A DNA stretch of 64,000 nucleotides from Pseudophaeomoniella oleicola. Lineage: Eukaryota > Ascomycota > Eurotiomycetes > Phaeomoniellales > Phaeomoniellaceae. Within the stretch, counting starts at the first letter, position 1, and the number at the start of each line of letters is the position of its first letter. Position numbers and translations under genes: made by a program. The notes beneath the pieces are model-generated. The model ran no database searches, was not told the origin of the DNA, and saw only the letters and a list, made by a program, of their open reading frames with translations. The DNA is taken from positions 186,001-250,000 of the forward strand of contig QWDQ01000028.1 of NCBI GenBank assembly GCA_003868215.1, given 5' to 3'. Of the stretch, positions 12,145 to 23,485 are shown piece by piece.

Positions 12145-13569
12145 ATGCTGCTGCAACGTATCTTCTGCTTGTGCTTGCCATTCCTGGCAGCTGCGTCGCC
12201 GTTAACGCAAAGTAGGTGGGTAGCGTTGTGCTTCTGCAGGCCATTAGACCTGATGGCTAACTCGCCCACAGTGAAGGACGACACGCGTACTCTTTCTATA
12301 AAGGACATGATCTAAGTTCATTGAAGCAGCTGGTTGATGGAAGAGCCATCTATAAGGACACCCAACGTCATAATGCTACTCGTCCGGCCCAAGATATTCT
12401 AAATGACGGTGGCATGAATGCTGTGCGTCTGAGAATTTGGGTGAACCCAAGCGACGGAATCAATGGTCTACAATATGTCATCGCATCTGCTCGCACATTC
12501 CAGGCATCTGGAAAGAAGATCTATCTGGACTTCCATTTCTCGTAGGCCGAAATCGCAGAAGCCTTGTAGCTGGTCTCATTGTACCATGCTGACTCTACTT
12601 AGAGATACTTGGGCCGATCCACACCATCAGATAATGCCAGCAGGATGGCCTCTGGAACTGCATAGTCTGGCTAAGACGCTCCGATCCTATGTGAGGGAAA
12701 CCCTCGTTGAATTTCACGAAGCCGGCGTAGATCTCGACATAGTAGCTCTCGGGAACGAGATACGTCACGGGACGCTCTGGCCAACCGGCTATGTCGATGT
12801 CGACATTGAGCCATACCCTGCGCTGATTTCAAACTTTAGTTCTTTGGCCTACCTATGGAAGTCGGCACGTGCTGGTGTCGATGATGCGTTGGCATTCTCT
12901 CACTCTAAGAAGCCACAGATCATGATCCACATCGATGACGGCTGGAATTTGACCTTGCAAGAGCGATGGTTCGGTGCCCTCGTCGCAAACGGCGTTCCTC
13001 TCTCAGCGTGGGATGTCTTTGGATTCTCGTTTTATCCTTTCTACGGAACTGCAGCAACCTTCAGTAACCTGCGCACCACGCTGAATACTCTTGCAGTACA
13101 GTATGGGAAGCCCTTGCAAGTTGTCGAGACTGACTATCCCGCTATTTGCTCTGGAATATACAACCCAATTCCAGAATCGTCAGAACCGGAAATCCCGTAT
13201 AATGTCTACGGGCAGCTTGAGTGGACAGACGATGTTATTGACATCGTGAGGCAGGTTCCCGGTGGACTCGGGCAGGGAGTCTGGTAGTAAGTCCTATCCT
13301 CACTCACAACATACAGGGGACTATTACCGAGCTGACCACCTTCAGTTGGGAAGCGGCGTGGCTTAACAGCACGAGCCTGGGATCTGATTGTGATGATTGT
13401 ATCCTCTTTTCGTAAGCCAGCCTCTCGCTCCTATACAGCCCCTAGGTTTCCCCATGGCTATTCTGTCAGACGTGCTAATCAATATACTGTATTTGGCAGT
13501 GCCGATTGGTCACAATACCCAGAAGTCATAGGATATTCCCGAAAGAGCGTCGATCTGTTCTTGCATTGA
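12145..13569 (+). CDS. Secreted arabinogalactan endo-beta-1,4-galactanase (GH53)
   Basis: Exons are 12145..12215, 12272..12541, 12603..13286, 13346..13411 and 13500..13569, giving 386 aa; introns are 56-88 nt. The enzyme cuts beta-1,4-galactan side chains of pectic arabinogalactan outside the cell. The start MLLQRIFCLCLPFLAAASP is a clear signal peptide. The mature protein shows the GH53 markers YKGHDLSS, RLRIWVNPSDG, the SDTWADP join across intron 2, acid/base Glu in ALGNEIRHG (about residue 166) and nucleophile Glu in VVETDYP (about residue 289), then GVWYWEAAW. Intron 1 has a GTGGGT donor; using the GTAGGT a few bases earlier would break the frame. The catalytic residues are all present, so activity is expected. 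Neighbours are unrelated, and such genes are usually induced by plant polysaccharides; no regulator is visible nearby. Confidence 0.93.
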
Positions 13570-14405
13570 GGGGGGAACTAGTCAAAGAAGCTTGGACATC
13601 GTGTGATCTGATATATCGTGCACCCTTGAACACTTGCCCTATCTTTTGCCGTGTTTCGATGTAAGCAACGGCATCAATCAACAATGGCATATATGAGTCC
13701 ACGTATATATGGGACCGTGAGGTTAAATAGTAAAGAAGTAGAAGCCTCGCTGAAGAATAGTCGAAATCAACTCAACACCCCTCCCCTGAGCTTGATACCT
13801 AATTCGGCAGACAAGTATTACTGCACGTGTTCTCCTTCACAATGATGGCCTTATCAAGTGTTAGTTCTCGAGGTAATGATTCCCCAAGGACACTTCAAAC
13901 CATATAGTAATTACATGAAGCGAACCAATCAATGTAGACTTTTGCAATCATCCTGCTTACTGATGCCATCTGCCTGCCCCTCGGGAACCGGACGGACTTT
14001 GCGAACAACCAAACAACCTCGGATGTCGGGGAAAGTTCTCCCGCATCCCGCAGTCCAGCGAACGACGAAGCAGGTCAGCGTCAGCAGGAGATGATGAGCA
14101 GCAGTTCGTATGTATTGATATCGTATAGATGATGTTGGAGAAGATTTACCTGATAAATCTGTCATGTCAAATGCTTGAGCTTTCTTGTTGAAATTGTTTC
14201 TCTTCTCATTGTTATAAACCATAGCACGTGAATAACCCCGGAAAGACAGAAGGAGTTATAATAGGGATCAGGTGCGAAGCTAAGGTTGCTTGGGTACTTT
14301 GTGTGTCTCGTTCGTCATTCTTCAAGTTGTTGGCAACGTTCTTACCCACCTATCGGTATAGATCTCCAAACTTGGGGTTTCTTCAATACCGTCGAACACT
14401 TCAAG
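13570..14405. other. Intergenic region, galactanase 3' side to LACTB2-type start
   Basis: About 0.84 kb with only short open frames of no recognisable content. It should contain the galactanase 3' untranslated region and the promoter of the next gene. Confidence 0.5.
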
Positions 14406-14739
14406 ATGTCTACGCAAACGCCTCTTCCACGGATCCCAGATGTTGAACGATTGAGCAATTCCATCATTCGTATACTTGGAGGCAACCCGTCAAAAGTAGG
14501 TCTGAACTTGGGTGGTCCTATGAAGAAGCAAGCTCACTGACCGTGAACCGCCAGTTCTCTCTTCAAGGTAAGAAAAGGTCCTCCACGAGTACCACCATTT
14601 CTCTCTCTCTCTTTCTCTCTCTCTCTTTCTCTCTCTCTCTTTCTCTCTCTCTCTTTCTCTCTCTCTCTTTCTCTCTCTCTCTTTCTCTCTCTCTCTTTCT
14701 CTCTCTCTCTTTCTCTCTCTCTCTTTCTCTCTCTCTCTT

Positions 14740-14785
<46 letters not shown>

Positions 14786-15836
14786 CACAGTTGACCCTCC
14801 GTGAACTGACTGACTGAACTGATCTCAGGGACAAACACTTATCTCATCGGCTCGCCACAGACCCGCAGCCGCATCCTAATCGACACCGCCCAAGGCTTCC
14901 CCATCTGGACCCAGCATCTCTCCTCAGTCCTCGAGCAAGAAAACGCGACGGTATCAACCTGCCTACTGACCCACTACCACCACGACCACATCGGAGGCAT
15001 CAACGACCTCCGTAAACTGTGTCCCGACGTCAAGATCTGGAAGCATTCGCCGTCTCTGTGGGATGGACCGGAGCAAGACCATCGCCTCCACCGCGGAGAA
15101 GGGGAAGAGCGGCCGCCGCTGGGACCCAAACTGCAGGATCTCGACGTATCTGGCGTCCAGGCGATCGAGGATGGCATGACGTTCACGACGGAGGATGGTG
15201 GTCTTAGGCTTCGAGCTGTCTATACGCCAGGCCATACCGACGACCATTGCTGTTTTGTTATAGACTCGAGTGCAGATGAGACACCAGTCGGCTCTATTTT
15301 CACCGGTGACAGTACGGACACTCCCTCTCTTTCCTTCTCTTCCTTTCCATAACCCCCCTTTTCTATCTCCTCAACTCTGACATTCCTCCCCAGACGTCCT
15401 CGGCCACGGCACATCAGTCTTCACCAACCTCCCCCTCTACATGTCCAGCCTCACGAAAATGCTCCACCAAATTCCGGAATCCCCTTCTCCTGCAGTAGCA
15501 TACCCCGCCCACGGCGCTCTCGTCTCCTCCGCCCACACCACCATCTCCTCATACATCACCCACCGCCAAACCCGCGAAAACGAAATCCTTGCCGCCTTTC
15601 CCTCTCTTTCCTCTTCCTCTACCTCTACTTCTCCTGCTTCTACGTCTACGACAGCACCCGCAATCGTGAAAATCGTATACAAAGATGTGCCGGAATCGTT
15701 GCATGCGGCCGCGGAGAGGGGGGTTAGGCAGGTGTTGGAGAAATTGGAGGGGGAGGGGAGGGTTGGTAGAAAGATAAAAGGAAATAGGGAGGGGGAGGAG
15801 GATGATGATGAGGAGTGGTGGGAACTGATTGTTTAA
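14406..15836 (+). CDS. LACTB2-type metallo-beta-lactamase-fold hydrolase
   Basis: Exons are 14406..14495, 14555..14567 (a 13-nt microexon), 14829..15311 and 15394..15836, giving 342 aa. The joined sequence reads NPSKFSLQGTNTYLIG, which is the conserved LACTB2 segment; only the microexon gives FSLQ and keeps the frame. The metal-binding motif THYHHDHIGG, the YTPGHTDDHCCF strand and GDNVLGHGTSVF follow. Animal LACTB2 is a mitochondrial endoribonuclease; fungal relatives also include thioesterase-like proteins of polyketide clusters. No polyketide synthase is present here, so a housekeeping role is more likely. No clear mitochondrial presequence is visible. The C-terminal part has a Ser/Thr-rich insert, a helical winged-helix-like tail (ESLHAAAERGVRQVLEKLEG) and an acidic end. 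Family sure, substrate unknown. Confidence 0.9.
14598..14782. repeat. Pyrimidine minisatellite with a 14-bp period inside an intron
   Basis: The unit is TTT followed by an 11-nt alternating CT run. TTT recurs every 14 bases (14598, 14612, 14626, 14640, 14654, 14668, 14682 and onward) for about 11-12 units, ending in a pure CT run. It fills most of intron 2 of the LACTB2-type gene and stops about 46 nt before the acceptor. Arg-Glu repeat frames on the minus strand here are artefacts of the repeat. Confidence 0.95.
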
Positions 15837-16459
15837 TGGGTGATTGTTGGTTTGAGATCTGGTTTGTTATGATGATGTATATGATGGAAAGGACACGGGA
15901 TGGGATGTACTATTGACAACGATTTTTAACGAGACGTTACATGTGGTAAATCAATCAGAGTTAGAAATCACCAGAGAATCCGGAAAAGACACGCGGGAGA
16001 AGAATTGATCTGGAAACAACGATGTATAAATATATAATCTAAACCAGGTTCCTCGTAGCTAGTATGATATATCTTTAATTTTACAGTGTTTTTGTTCGAC
16101 GAATATACATGTACACGCTGGGCTGGTCGAAGAAGAAGCCTGTCTTGTCATGAATAACGATGAACAGGTTTGGATGGTGGTGGTGGGTAAATGTGTGTGT
16201 GTGTGTGTGTTTGCTGGCTTGCTCGCTTGCCCTGCAGAAAGAGGGAGCTGAATTTATTATTTGGACGACCTTCGTGATGATGGAAAAGGTTGCAACCAGC
16301 TTGAGGGTTTGAGTCTTTTCTGTGCTCTTTGATGGTTTGGTAGTAGAAAGTTGTGTGCCCGATTGGGTCGCCGGGAGAAGTCGATACTGGTTCCGCAGTA
16401 TCGAATGAAGAGCTCGTTCGGAGTGGAACCCACGATTGCTTTCGGAACCGTCTGCTCTT
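15837..16459. other. Convergent 3' region with a short GT microsatellite
   Basis: No gene is supported between the convergent LACTB2-type and uS17m genes. A (GT)n run of about 20 bases lies at 16192-16211. The rest is likely 3' untranslated sequence of both genes. Confidence 0.6.
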
Positions 16460-17317
16460 TCATACGCGTGCTTGTTTTGCTCTTTTCTCGACGACTTCCT
16501 CGGTGATGCCTTCCTCGTTCAAAATCTCCTGGACCTCCTGCGCCGCCTCTAATCTATCTGCCACAACCTGCTGGTTCTTGTTCTTTGCTTGCTTGACCAT
16601 CCCTTCGACGACATCTTCAACGTCATTCTCCGCCCGCTTCTCCTGAACCTGTGGTTTCCAATAGCTCTTCATCCTCTCCCTTTCGCTCTTGATGACCTTC
16701 GGCCTCTGCTCGATGGGTACAGCAAAAGGGCTAAGGATCGAATTCACAACGTGTTTGACGAGTTTGCCCTTGCCGGCAGCAATTCGGGCTCGATATTCTT
16801 CATCGCTCATGCGGTGGAAATCCACCACATCTCCATCGCGAAGGGAGTTCATGGGGTCGTAGACCAGGTAGCGGTCGTCGAAACGGAAATGCTTTTGGAG
16901 AGGCTTGTTGTATTTTTGAATATTTCGAGTCACTTGCACGATGGTGGGGTTCAGCCCTGCTTTTGTCACTCGGCCGACAATGAGAGGATGTTGGCTTTTC
17001 TCTGTGGCCTGTTGCGAGTTGCTGGCTGTGTTGTCACGAGTCGCGCTGTGCACACGAGGAGCACCTAGAGGATCCGGTAATGAAGACGATTCGCGGTCCG
17101 TGACCGGTTCTGTCGCCGTGGAAATGGCTGACCTTTGAAACTTGCAATAGCTCGATGGGGTTTTTTGGTGTGTTGATGAGGGTCTGGCTGCAACTGTCGA
17201 ACAGAGGAAACGTCGTGTCGCAATTGACGGATATCCTGTTTTGCGGCATGCAGCTGATGCAGCTTCCTCGAAGATCTTCGAGATAGAAACAGCCGCCATT
17301 GCCCTAGAAGGTGCCAT
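16460..17317 (-). CDS. Mitochondrial small-subunit ribosomal protein uS17m (S17 family)
   Basis: Single exon, 285 aa from the Met of MAPSRAMAAVSISK; an in-frame Met at 17395 would give 311 aa. The shorter start gives a basic, Ala/Ser-rich N-terminus that fits a mitochondrial targeting sequence. The S17 OB-fold core lies near residues 107-170: VGRVTKAGLNPTIVQVTR, then KHFRFDDRYLVYDPMN and GDVVDFHRM. The family binds the small-subunit rRNA of the mitoribosome. The N-terminal Ser/Thr-rich extension and the C-terminal Lys/Glu-rich coiled-coil-like tail (about 100 residues) are common in filamentous fungal versions and absent from bacterial S17. It is convergent with the LACTB2-type gene and divergent from the bZIP gene. 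Identity is fairly sure from the core. Confidence 0.82.
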   Translation of the reverse strand: MAPSRAMAAVSISKIFEEAASAACRKTGYPSIATRRFLCSTVAARPSSTHQKTPSSYCKFQRSAISTATEPVTDRESSSLPDPLGAPRVHSATRDNTASNSQQATEKSQHPLIVGRVTKAGLNPTIVQVTRNIQKYNKPLQKHFRFDDRYLVYDPMNSLRDGDVVDFHRMSDEEYRARIAAGKGKLVKHVVNSILSPFAVPIEQRPKVIKSERERMKSYWKPQVQEKRAENDVEDVVEGMVKQAKNKNQQVVADRLEAAQEVQEILNEEGITEEVVEKRAKQARV

Positions 17318-17922
17318 GTTGAAACTGAATTGTAATTGAGATTTCAATGCTCTCCCAATCCAATGATTGAAGCTCTTGGTTGGCGTCGTATCCAAAAAGT
17401 CGGCAACAATTTCAGAAGCGGAGGTTGCGGAGGTCCCATTGCCAAGCCACTACAAGTTCCTACTTTGTAACGAGATGATGCCCGAAAGGGACATGGCAGT
17501 AGGGGTAAGGAAAGGGGAAGCCTTGCCTACAGGATTTTGAATCATAATTGAGAGATAAGTTAGTACCTCGTCCTACTGTTCAGTTTGCTCTTCGAACGAT
17601 ATTACAATATACATTCCTATTGTTGCAATTGTTGGGATATGGCGGCGCAGATGAGTCAGCATCGGAGTTAATGTAGCGGCATCAGCAACCTGCATCATTA
17701 ACGTCTTTAGCATCTTTAGCATCATTAGCGTCGCATCGAGCCATTACTCTCCATTTGCGGGATGAGAATAGTGCAACTTTGGTAGGACTTGCCGTCGCTG
17801 GTCTATTTCTACCCAGAAAGTCATACGTACCCTTTCCTGTCTGCCTGACAACATGCGAGATTCTATTTTATCCCTCGCATCATCCTGGTGCAGGACTTGC
17901 GATCAGCAACCTCAACGCCAAC
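17318..17922. promoter_or_regulatory. Divergent upstream region of uS17m and the DUF3425-type bZIP gene
   Basis: About 0.6 kb separates the two starts. The frame of the bZIP gene stays open upstream to 17755 but lacks an ATG that improves the protein. A short repeat of an AACGTC/TAGCATC-like phrase occurs around 17696-17735. No further gene is seen. Confidence 0.5.
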
Positions 17923-18907
17923 ATGGCCACCGTCCGCCGTCACACGCCTATCACGTTTGAGACAACTCTAAAGGATGATGCAAGAGGGTTGCACGAGGAC
18001 TGGTCCGGTCTGGCTAGCGCTGCGGAGAGGAGGAAGATCCAGAATCGCATCAATGCAAGATCGTATCGTAAGTGCGATCTGCGTCATTAATCTGCGTGGA
18101 CATGGTTGACATGTGCCAGGCAAGCGAAAGGCCCAGTTGAAGGCGACTCGGCTTTTGCTCTCCAATGCTTGCGCTGACGCAGAAAGTGCTGAGAGGCCGG
18201 ATACGGATGGCTTGACAGTATCCCAAGCGGTTGCGCTGGAGCCTACGATTCACCCCGCTGGGGGCTGTTCGCCGCTGGATGACGGCCCTGCCGAATCTAG
18301 CGAGAACGTTTTGACACACGGCGGAGAAGATGGAACAAGAGCACTCACGGCCCAATCAGAAGGGTCCGTCTCGACACTTGCCTACCGACAATCCCCCTCG
18401 ACGGATCTCCTCTTGAACCTAGTCTACTACAACATCTATCGAGCCATCATCGCGAACACCAGCCTCCTCGGCCTCACCACCGACGAAGTCTGCGACGACG
18501 AAATGCTCTCCCCATTTTGCGACGGAGCTAATTCCGGCGACCACCTCCCTCTCGCCTTACGCCCAACGCTTCTCCAAATCACAACTCCCCACCACCCGAT
18601 GTTCGACGTCTTCCCCTGCCCCAACCTACGCGACCAAATGATCTCCAACACTCCGCTATACGAGGACGAGGACCTATGCGTCGACATTCTCGGCGCCTCG
18701 TGCGAAAACGCCGCGTCATCCGTCTGCGGCATGATCGTCTGGGGCGCACCCTGGGATGTCGCCAGCTGGGAGATGACCGAGGACTTTTACCGCAAGTGGT
18801 TCTTTCTCGTACACAACAGTCTCGAACTCATCGCGAGCAGCAATCGGTGGAGGGCGACGAGGGGGGAGCCGGCGTTGAAGATTCAGGAGTTGCAGGACTT
18901 GGAGTGA
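17923..18907 (+). CDS. bZIP-like transcription factor with DUF3425 domain
   Basis: Exons are 17923..18067 and 18120..18907 with a 52-nt intron, giving 310 aa. The basic region spans the intron: AERRKIQNRINARSYRKRKAQ, with the Asn-x7-Arg pattern of fungal bZIPs, followed by only a weak leucine heptad. The C-terminal half (about residues 145-300) is the fungal DUF3425 domain, with LLLNLVYYNIYRAIIANTSLLG near its start and WGAPWDVASWEMTEDFYRKW near its end. Such proteins are thought to be nuclear regulators; very few have known targets. It is convergent with a monocarboxylate-type MFS permease, so a local regulatory link is possible but not shown. The intron position inside the basic region is usual for the family. 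Confidence 0.85.
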
Positions 18908-19268
18908 AATGGAATTAAATTATTATTATTGTTTCCTGCATCCATCCTAATTACTACATATATACAAGTACGGCGTGTGCAAGGTTCAGTACCTACGAAG
19001 ACGATGATAGGGCGCCATCATGTCGGAAAGGCTAGAAGGACGAGGAGCCGCAGAGCTTTGATCTCCATATTCTCACCAGTTCGTTCAAATATTGTATATA
19101 CAACATCTCTTTTCCATTTCATCTACGGCATAATTCCCCCCTCCATCATGCTTCCTGTCTCTCAACAACAGGAGTGTGACATGGCGGGGAAGTGTAAAAC
19201 AGAACAGCTTGCTAAGTCTAAGTCCAAATCTAAATCTAAATCTAAATGCTGATAACACCGGTAAACCG
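18908..19268. other. Convergent 3' region with a 6-bp tandem repeat
   Basis: This 361-bp gap between convergent stops holds no gene. A TCTAAA-type hexamer repeat occurs at about 19214-19247, just before the permease stop codon. Confidence 0.6.
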
Positions 19269-20592
19269 TTATATTCGAGCCCGAGTATCGAACCCGACCG
19301 CATACACGCGAGTACCGAACACCATGAACGCGGACACAACCATCGTCACACCGCACAGGATCTGCACGCCGCTCCAACCGCTCTTGACGATCACGCCACC
19401 GACCGGGTTCCCAATGAGCAAACCGAACGCAGCGAACATGGTGTTGAAGCCGACACGGCCGCCGAACGTGCTCAGGTCGGTCGTGAGACGCGCGATCGAC
19501 GAGGGTTGCAGCGACACGAAGGCGCCGGAGAAGAAGCCGTAGAGCAGGCTGATGACGATCAGGGATGCTTCGGAGCGGGCGGGGATCCAGGCGAGGGACA
19601 CGATGCCGGCGATGAGGGTGCAGGTTGCCATCACGCTCATGGGGCCGAAGCGGTCGGCGAGGACGGCGGGGATGAGTCGGCCGAAGATGGAACCGACGTT
19701 GATGATCGAGAGCAGGTAGAAAGATAGGCCGTTGACGCCGACGGCCGCGGCGTATTCCTGCATGTAGAAGAAAGGAATATATTGGCCGACCATTCCCACA
19801 AAGCAGGCGAGGTTGAAAAATTCATACGGAAGGTCGGCGAACGCTGCCTTGTTGAACAGCTTCTTCGGTGGCCTTCCCCGGGGACGAAGGAAGGCGATCG
19901 GGATGGACAACACAGCCAGGGCAATGAAAGCAAAAACCCGTGCGGTCCACGGAAAGCCGATCCGAGGCTGAAGCCTATGGACGACTATCGGCCAGATGAC
20001 GCCACCGAGGGAGCTTCCAGAGGCACAGATTCCGAGCGCAGCGGCTCGCTTGGTGGTAAAGTATGCTGGCACGACCGCAACACCGACTAGGAAGATGGCG
20101 CCAGACCCGAGACCCATACACAAGCCCTGGGCTAGGACAATTTGCCAATATTTCGTTGCCAGACTGGTCATCATCATCCCAAACACCTCCATGAAGGTCC
20201 CATATATGAGGAGCGCCCGCCCATAGCCACGGTCGTAGATTGGCCCATAGAACACCGTGAAAAAACATTGCAAGAAACTGTTCAATGATCCAATCCATGC
20301 GACATCAGATTCCGACACGCCCAAATGCTCACTGTAGTAGCTTTGGAAAACACCGAATCCGTTGACGATACCCCTGCTCTAACATTAGCCATCTTCTCTC
20401 GCGTGCTTCATTCACTCCCTGACGAACTCACCATGAGCAGAAAAAGGTGAAGAAGCCCGAAAGCACCTGCAGCCATGCCCAGAGGCCTCCATTCGGGATA
20501 TCCAATGTCGACTTTTCCCGAGTCAACTCATCGAAGGGTTCGTCTTGATTGTCCACAATAGACGGAGGTCGGTCCTCTGCTTCTTGACCCAT
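19269..20592 (-). CDS. MFS permease, monocarboxylate-porter (MCT/MCH) type
   Basis: Exons are complement(19269..20373, 20432..20592) with a 58-nt intron, giving 421 aa. The N-terminus is hydrophilic (MGQEAEDRPPS) and leads into PNGGLWAWLQVLSGF, the family's entry signature; the intron interrupts the Trp codon of FFCSW/GIVNGFGVFQ. YYSEHLGVSESDVAWIGS and about 12 membrane segments follow, with the central basic loop RPRGRPPKK. Fungal members of this family carry monocarboxylates, riboflavin or unknown organic acids and also occur in metabolite clusters. No biosynthetic core gene is adjacent, so the substrate cannot be inferred. The permease is intact and lies in the plasma or vacuolar membrane. 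Confidence 0.9.
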
Positions 20593-23017
20593 GGTCGTCG
20601 ACCTGTTCTGTCAGTCGGGCAGAAGAACACAAGGAAAAAGAACAAAAGGAAACACATGGTGAGAAAGGACTCGTCGCATAGTAGGTCATGTCACACTATC
20701 TTGCGGTTCATTCTTCGGCAGTTCGGTGTAGCAATCACGTATGGAGGTGCTACGTAAGTAGTAAGGAGAGAATTGGTGGGTCGAAATGTGTTCGAGTGGA
20801 TCGCGCGGTGATACTGTGATAACCGTCGTGGGTGACATTTGGGAAGCGACTCGGCGACTCGTATCAATTATTATTTTTTATTTTTTATTTTTGGACCCTT
20901 TTTTCTGTCGGCGAGATTTCCGTTCCGCTCGGACCAAACATCTCGGAGTGAGCAATCAACTTAGATCAAAACACCAACTTCTCATGGAGCCTAGACCTGG
21001 TGATTCATAGTAGTTCTTCGGTAATTATTGTATATAGAGACTCGGTCGATATTGCGAGTCTGAATCACTAGTCCTCCACGTGTAATAGCCAGATTGGGTA
21101 GCTGCTTGTCAAATACTAACTTAGTACCCTGCTCGCCTGTGCGGCTCATTGTCCAACTCAAACCCGACCAAGGTTGACGCTCGCCGGAAATGCCGTTAAA
21201 CGCTGCCGATCACTAGTGGCAGGATCTACCACAATCCCTGCTGTTATGCAAGATATCCATTGTGCCATACGTAACGTAGTCGGTAGTATGCGTCGAACTG
21301 GACATCGAGACACACAGTATCCTTGCTTCTTGCCTCTTGTCTACTTGCTTGTTGATAGGTGTCTCCGTCTGTTTGCCGAGGAAGCAAAGGCATCTCTGTT
21401 TGAATCAGAGTTTGAGCGTATTCGACGTCGTACTCGGTGAGATAGACTGGTTGTCTAGGGCTGTAAAACAGTGAGCTGCCGAGGCTGATCGGAGAGATTG
21501 ATGTATTATGCGAAACTTTCGCTTTCGCACACGTAGTGGATCCTGGTTCCACTGCTTTGTCTCTCTCGGCATTGGATTTCGGATACGAACGCTGCATGAT
21601 TCAAATTGTTCGCCAAGATTTTGCACCGCATACTTGCCTGGTTCGGGATGCACCTCATCTTACGCCAGTCCATCCGAGCTTCATGGTTTCTATCCAGGAG
21701 CATTGCGTGACCGGCGTGGTGGACATCGATCTCCGACTTCCAAGGGATGTTCTGAGGGGTGTATAATTCAACATAAGTGTCAACTAGACCATAAGTAAAG
21801 CAGCCTCGTGATACGCATTGAGGAATCCTGCAGTCGTGGAGACCATACTTGCAGCAACTACGCCATATCATCTGGCGTCGTCTACTCTTACCGCACCGCA
21901 CGTGTCTGTCTTGAATGACTTATTCTTTGAAGGCAAATGTTCTCGATCCTGCAAGAGGGGCCCTTCCTGATCCTTCACGTTCTCTCGCTCCAACAGAGTA
22001 TCTTCTTTGGTGACGGTGCCAATGGCTCGGAAGAGTCCCCTCGGCAGGAGAAGCCGGTATTCTCAGAGCTCGGTAGATGTTGCGGATGACGGTTCATTGA
22101 GAACGGTCAATGGATGTACAAGCACCCGAACCTCCCCAACTAGCCTTAGGGACGTCCTCATTCCATTGCGAATCGAGATGAAGCTGTGCTATGCGCTCAC
22201 AACTGGTGCCTGTTGACCTTGGTCGGTAATGGTACTTGATGAGGGTAACCATCCATATTGCAACATGGGAGATGACCATTGTACACTTGCATTCAAACAC
22301 CGATGCTTCAAGACCCTTGCTATGAGAAGAGCCCACAGGGCCGGGTCTTAGCATGCTGTCCGGCATTACGGGCGTTATGTTATTCGGTTCGCGAATGATG
22401 AAGTCGGCGTTTGAGCTGATCAATCTCGCTGCTGGACATATGACCTCAGGTGCAATTGGATATTGGTCTCGCTCCAATGTCGTATTCGATTCAATTATGA
22501 CATTCTGATGGGTGCACGCCTTCGACTTCGACCAATGATTCCCTTTGCTCTGCTCTTCATTGTGCTTATACGCGAGGGTGTCAGTAGAATGTCGCATATG
22601 CGTGTCGTCGCCGAAATATGCGCCGTTGAAGTGGAAGGCGTGGAGCTCAACAACAGAATCTAAGGTGGCATCCTCTGGAGGTGATCGTGAAGGTTCGTCT
22701 GCGCTCTTGGAACGATGTATCAATTGACAGCAAAGAGGAAAGGACAGCGTAGATGCTCACAGGCAGCTGTGACCGCTGCTATCTTACCTTCATTGATGCA
22801 TCTAACGTAGGATGGACCTAAAGAGCTGGTTAGTACAATCAAGGATTCTTTATACTGATGCTAGACTTCATGCCGCTACCAGTCCACTTGAGATACATCT
22901 CAAGTAGGTATGCATCGATTAGTGTCCTGGGCTCAGGACGTGTCACGCGTGCACGCTCACTATTATCTGTCGTGATAAGAGCAAAAAAGAAACAAAGTTA
23001 AAAAAGCAGTGGCCGTG
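20593..23017. other. Gene-poor interval
   Basis: About 2.4 kb with several overlapping open frames on both strands, none with a start, intron pattern or motif that I can support. The longest minus-strand frame (about 22100-22720) begins with a non-ATG codon. Near 20860-20900 there is a TTTTTATT-rich stretch. Decayed coding sequence is possible, but I recognise no family. Confidence 0.5.
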
Positions 23018-23100
23018 GTAGGGATCGAACTCCCAACCTTTACAATCTCTACAGTTTAACCAAGCAAAAAAGCTCATCCCCTAGGCTACCCCGTCGCGCA
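23018..23100 (-). other. tRNA-like sequence with A-box and B-box matches (relic or tRNA-derived element)
   Basis: On the minus strand TAGCCTAGGGG fits the RNA polymerase III A-box consensus TRGYNNARNNG and, 58 bases on, GTTCGATCC fits the B-box GWTCRANNC. The extra 13 bases over a standard tRNA would need an intron or a long variable arm. The acceptor stem pairs poorly and no anticodon loop is convincing, so this is more likely a decayed tRNA or a tRNA-derived SINE head than a working tRNA. Confidence 0.35.
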
Positions 23101-23227
23101 CCCTAGAGTACTGCGAAAACCCCTCCTCAGAGAGGTGGGTTTTCTATCTACAATATCCTTCCAGTGGTTGGAGTTAATGGTCCACAACCGACTAAGCCGT
23201 CACTTAGCCAGGATCTGTCCTTTTTGG

Positions 23228-23286
23228 GTTCAGAGATACTTACACGCCTAGACCGCTGCTCTGACCACTAGGACACCAGGACCACT
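23228..23286 (-). other. Second tRNA 5'-half-like segment
   Basis: On the minus strand the phrase GTCCTAGTGGTCAGAGC resembles the D-arm of fungal tRNAs and is followed by GGTCTAGGCG, similar to an anticodon arm. No T-arm follows at a suitable distance. It lies about 130 bases from the other tRNA-like segment in the same orientation, so both may belong to one decayed element. Confidence 0.25.
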
Positions 23287-23485
23287 TGGAAGATATCTGA
23301 AATGCATTTTCAAACATTATATCCTACAAACAAAGGGATCACAGGAATTATGATTCTCGGTATGTGTATTATTAGGCTTGTGCCTCTACCAAGTGTCGCA
23401 TATTCACTTTTGTCTACTCATTGGGTGTAGGGCTCATTGATGTAGTTCGACCATATCTTCACTACAAGCGGTTCACCAAACATCT

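Noticed and set aside
14490-14838. Minus-strand frames encoding long Arg-Glu repeats
   Set aside because: They are the reverse reading of the CT minisatellite inside an intron; all three frames stay open because of the repeat, not because of a gene.
17923-20592. A secondary-metabolite cluster built on the bZIP and permease genes
   Set aside because: No polyketide synthase, peptide synthetase, terpene cyclase or tailoring set is present within the window.
22094-22723. 209-codon minus-strand frame
   Set aside because: It starts with TTG, has no recognisable motif, and one frame of this length is about what chance gives in 64 kb.
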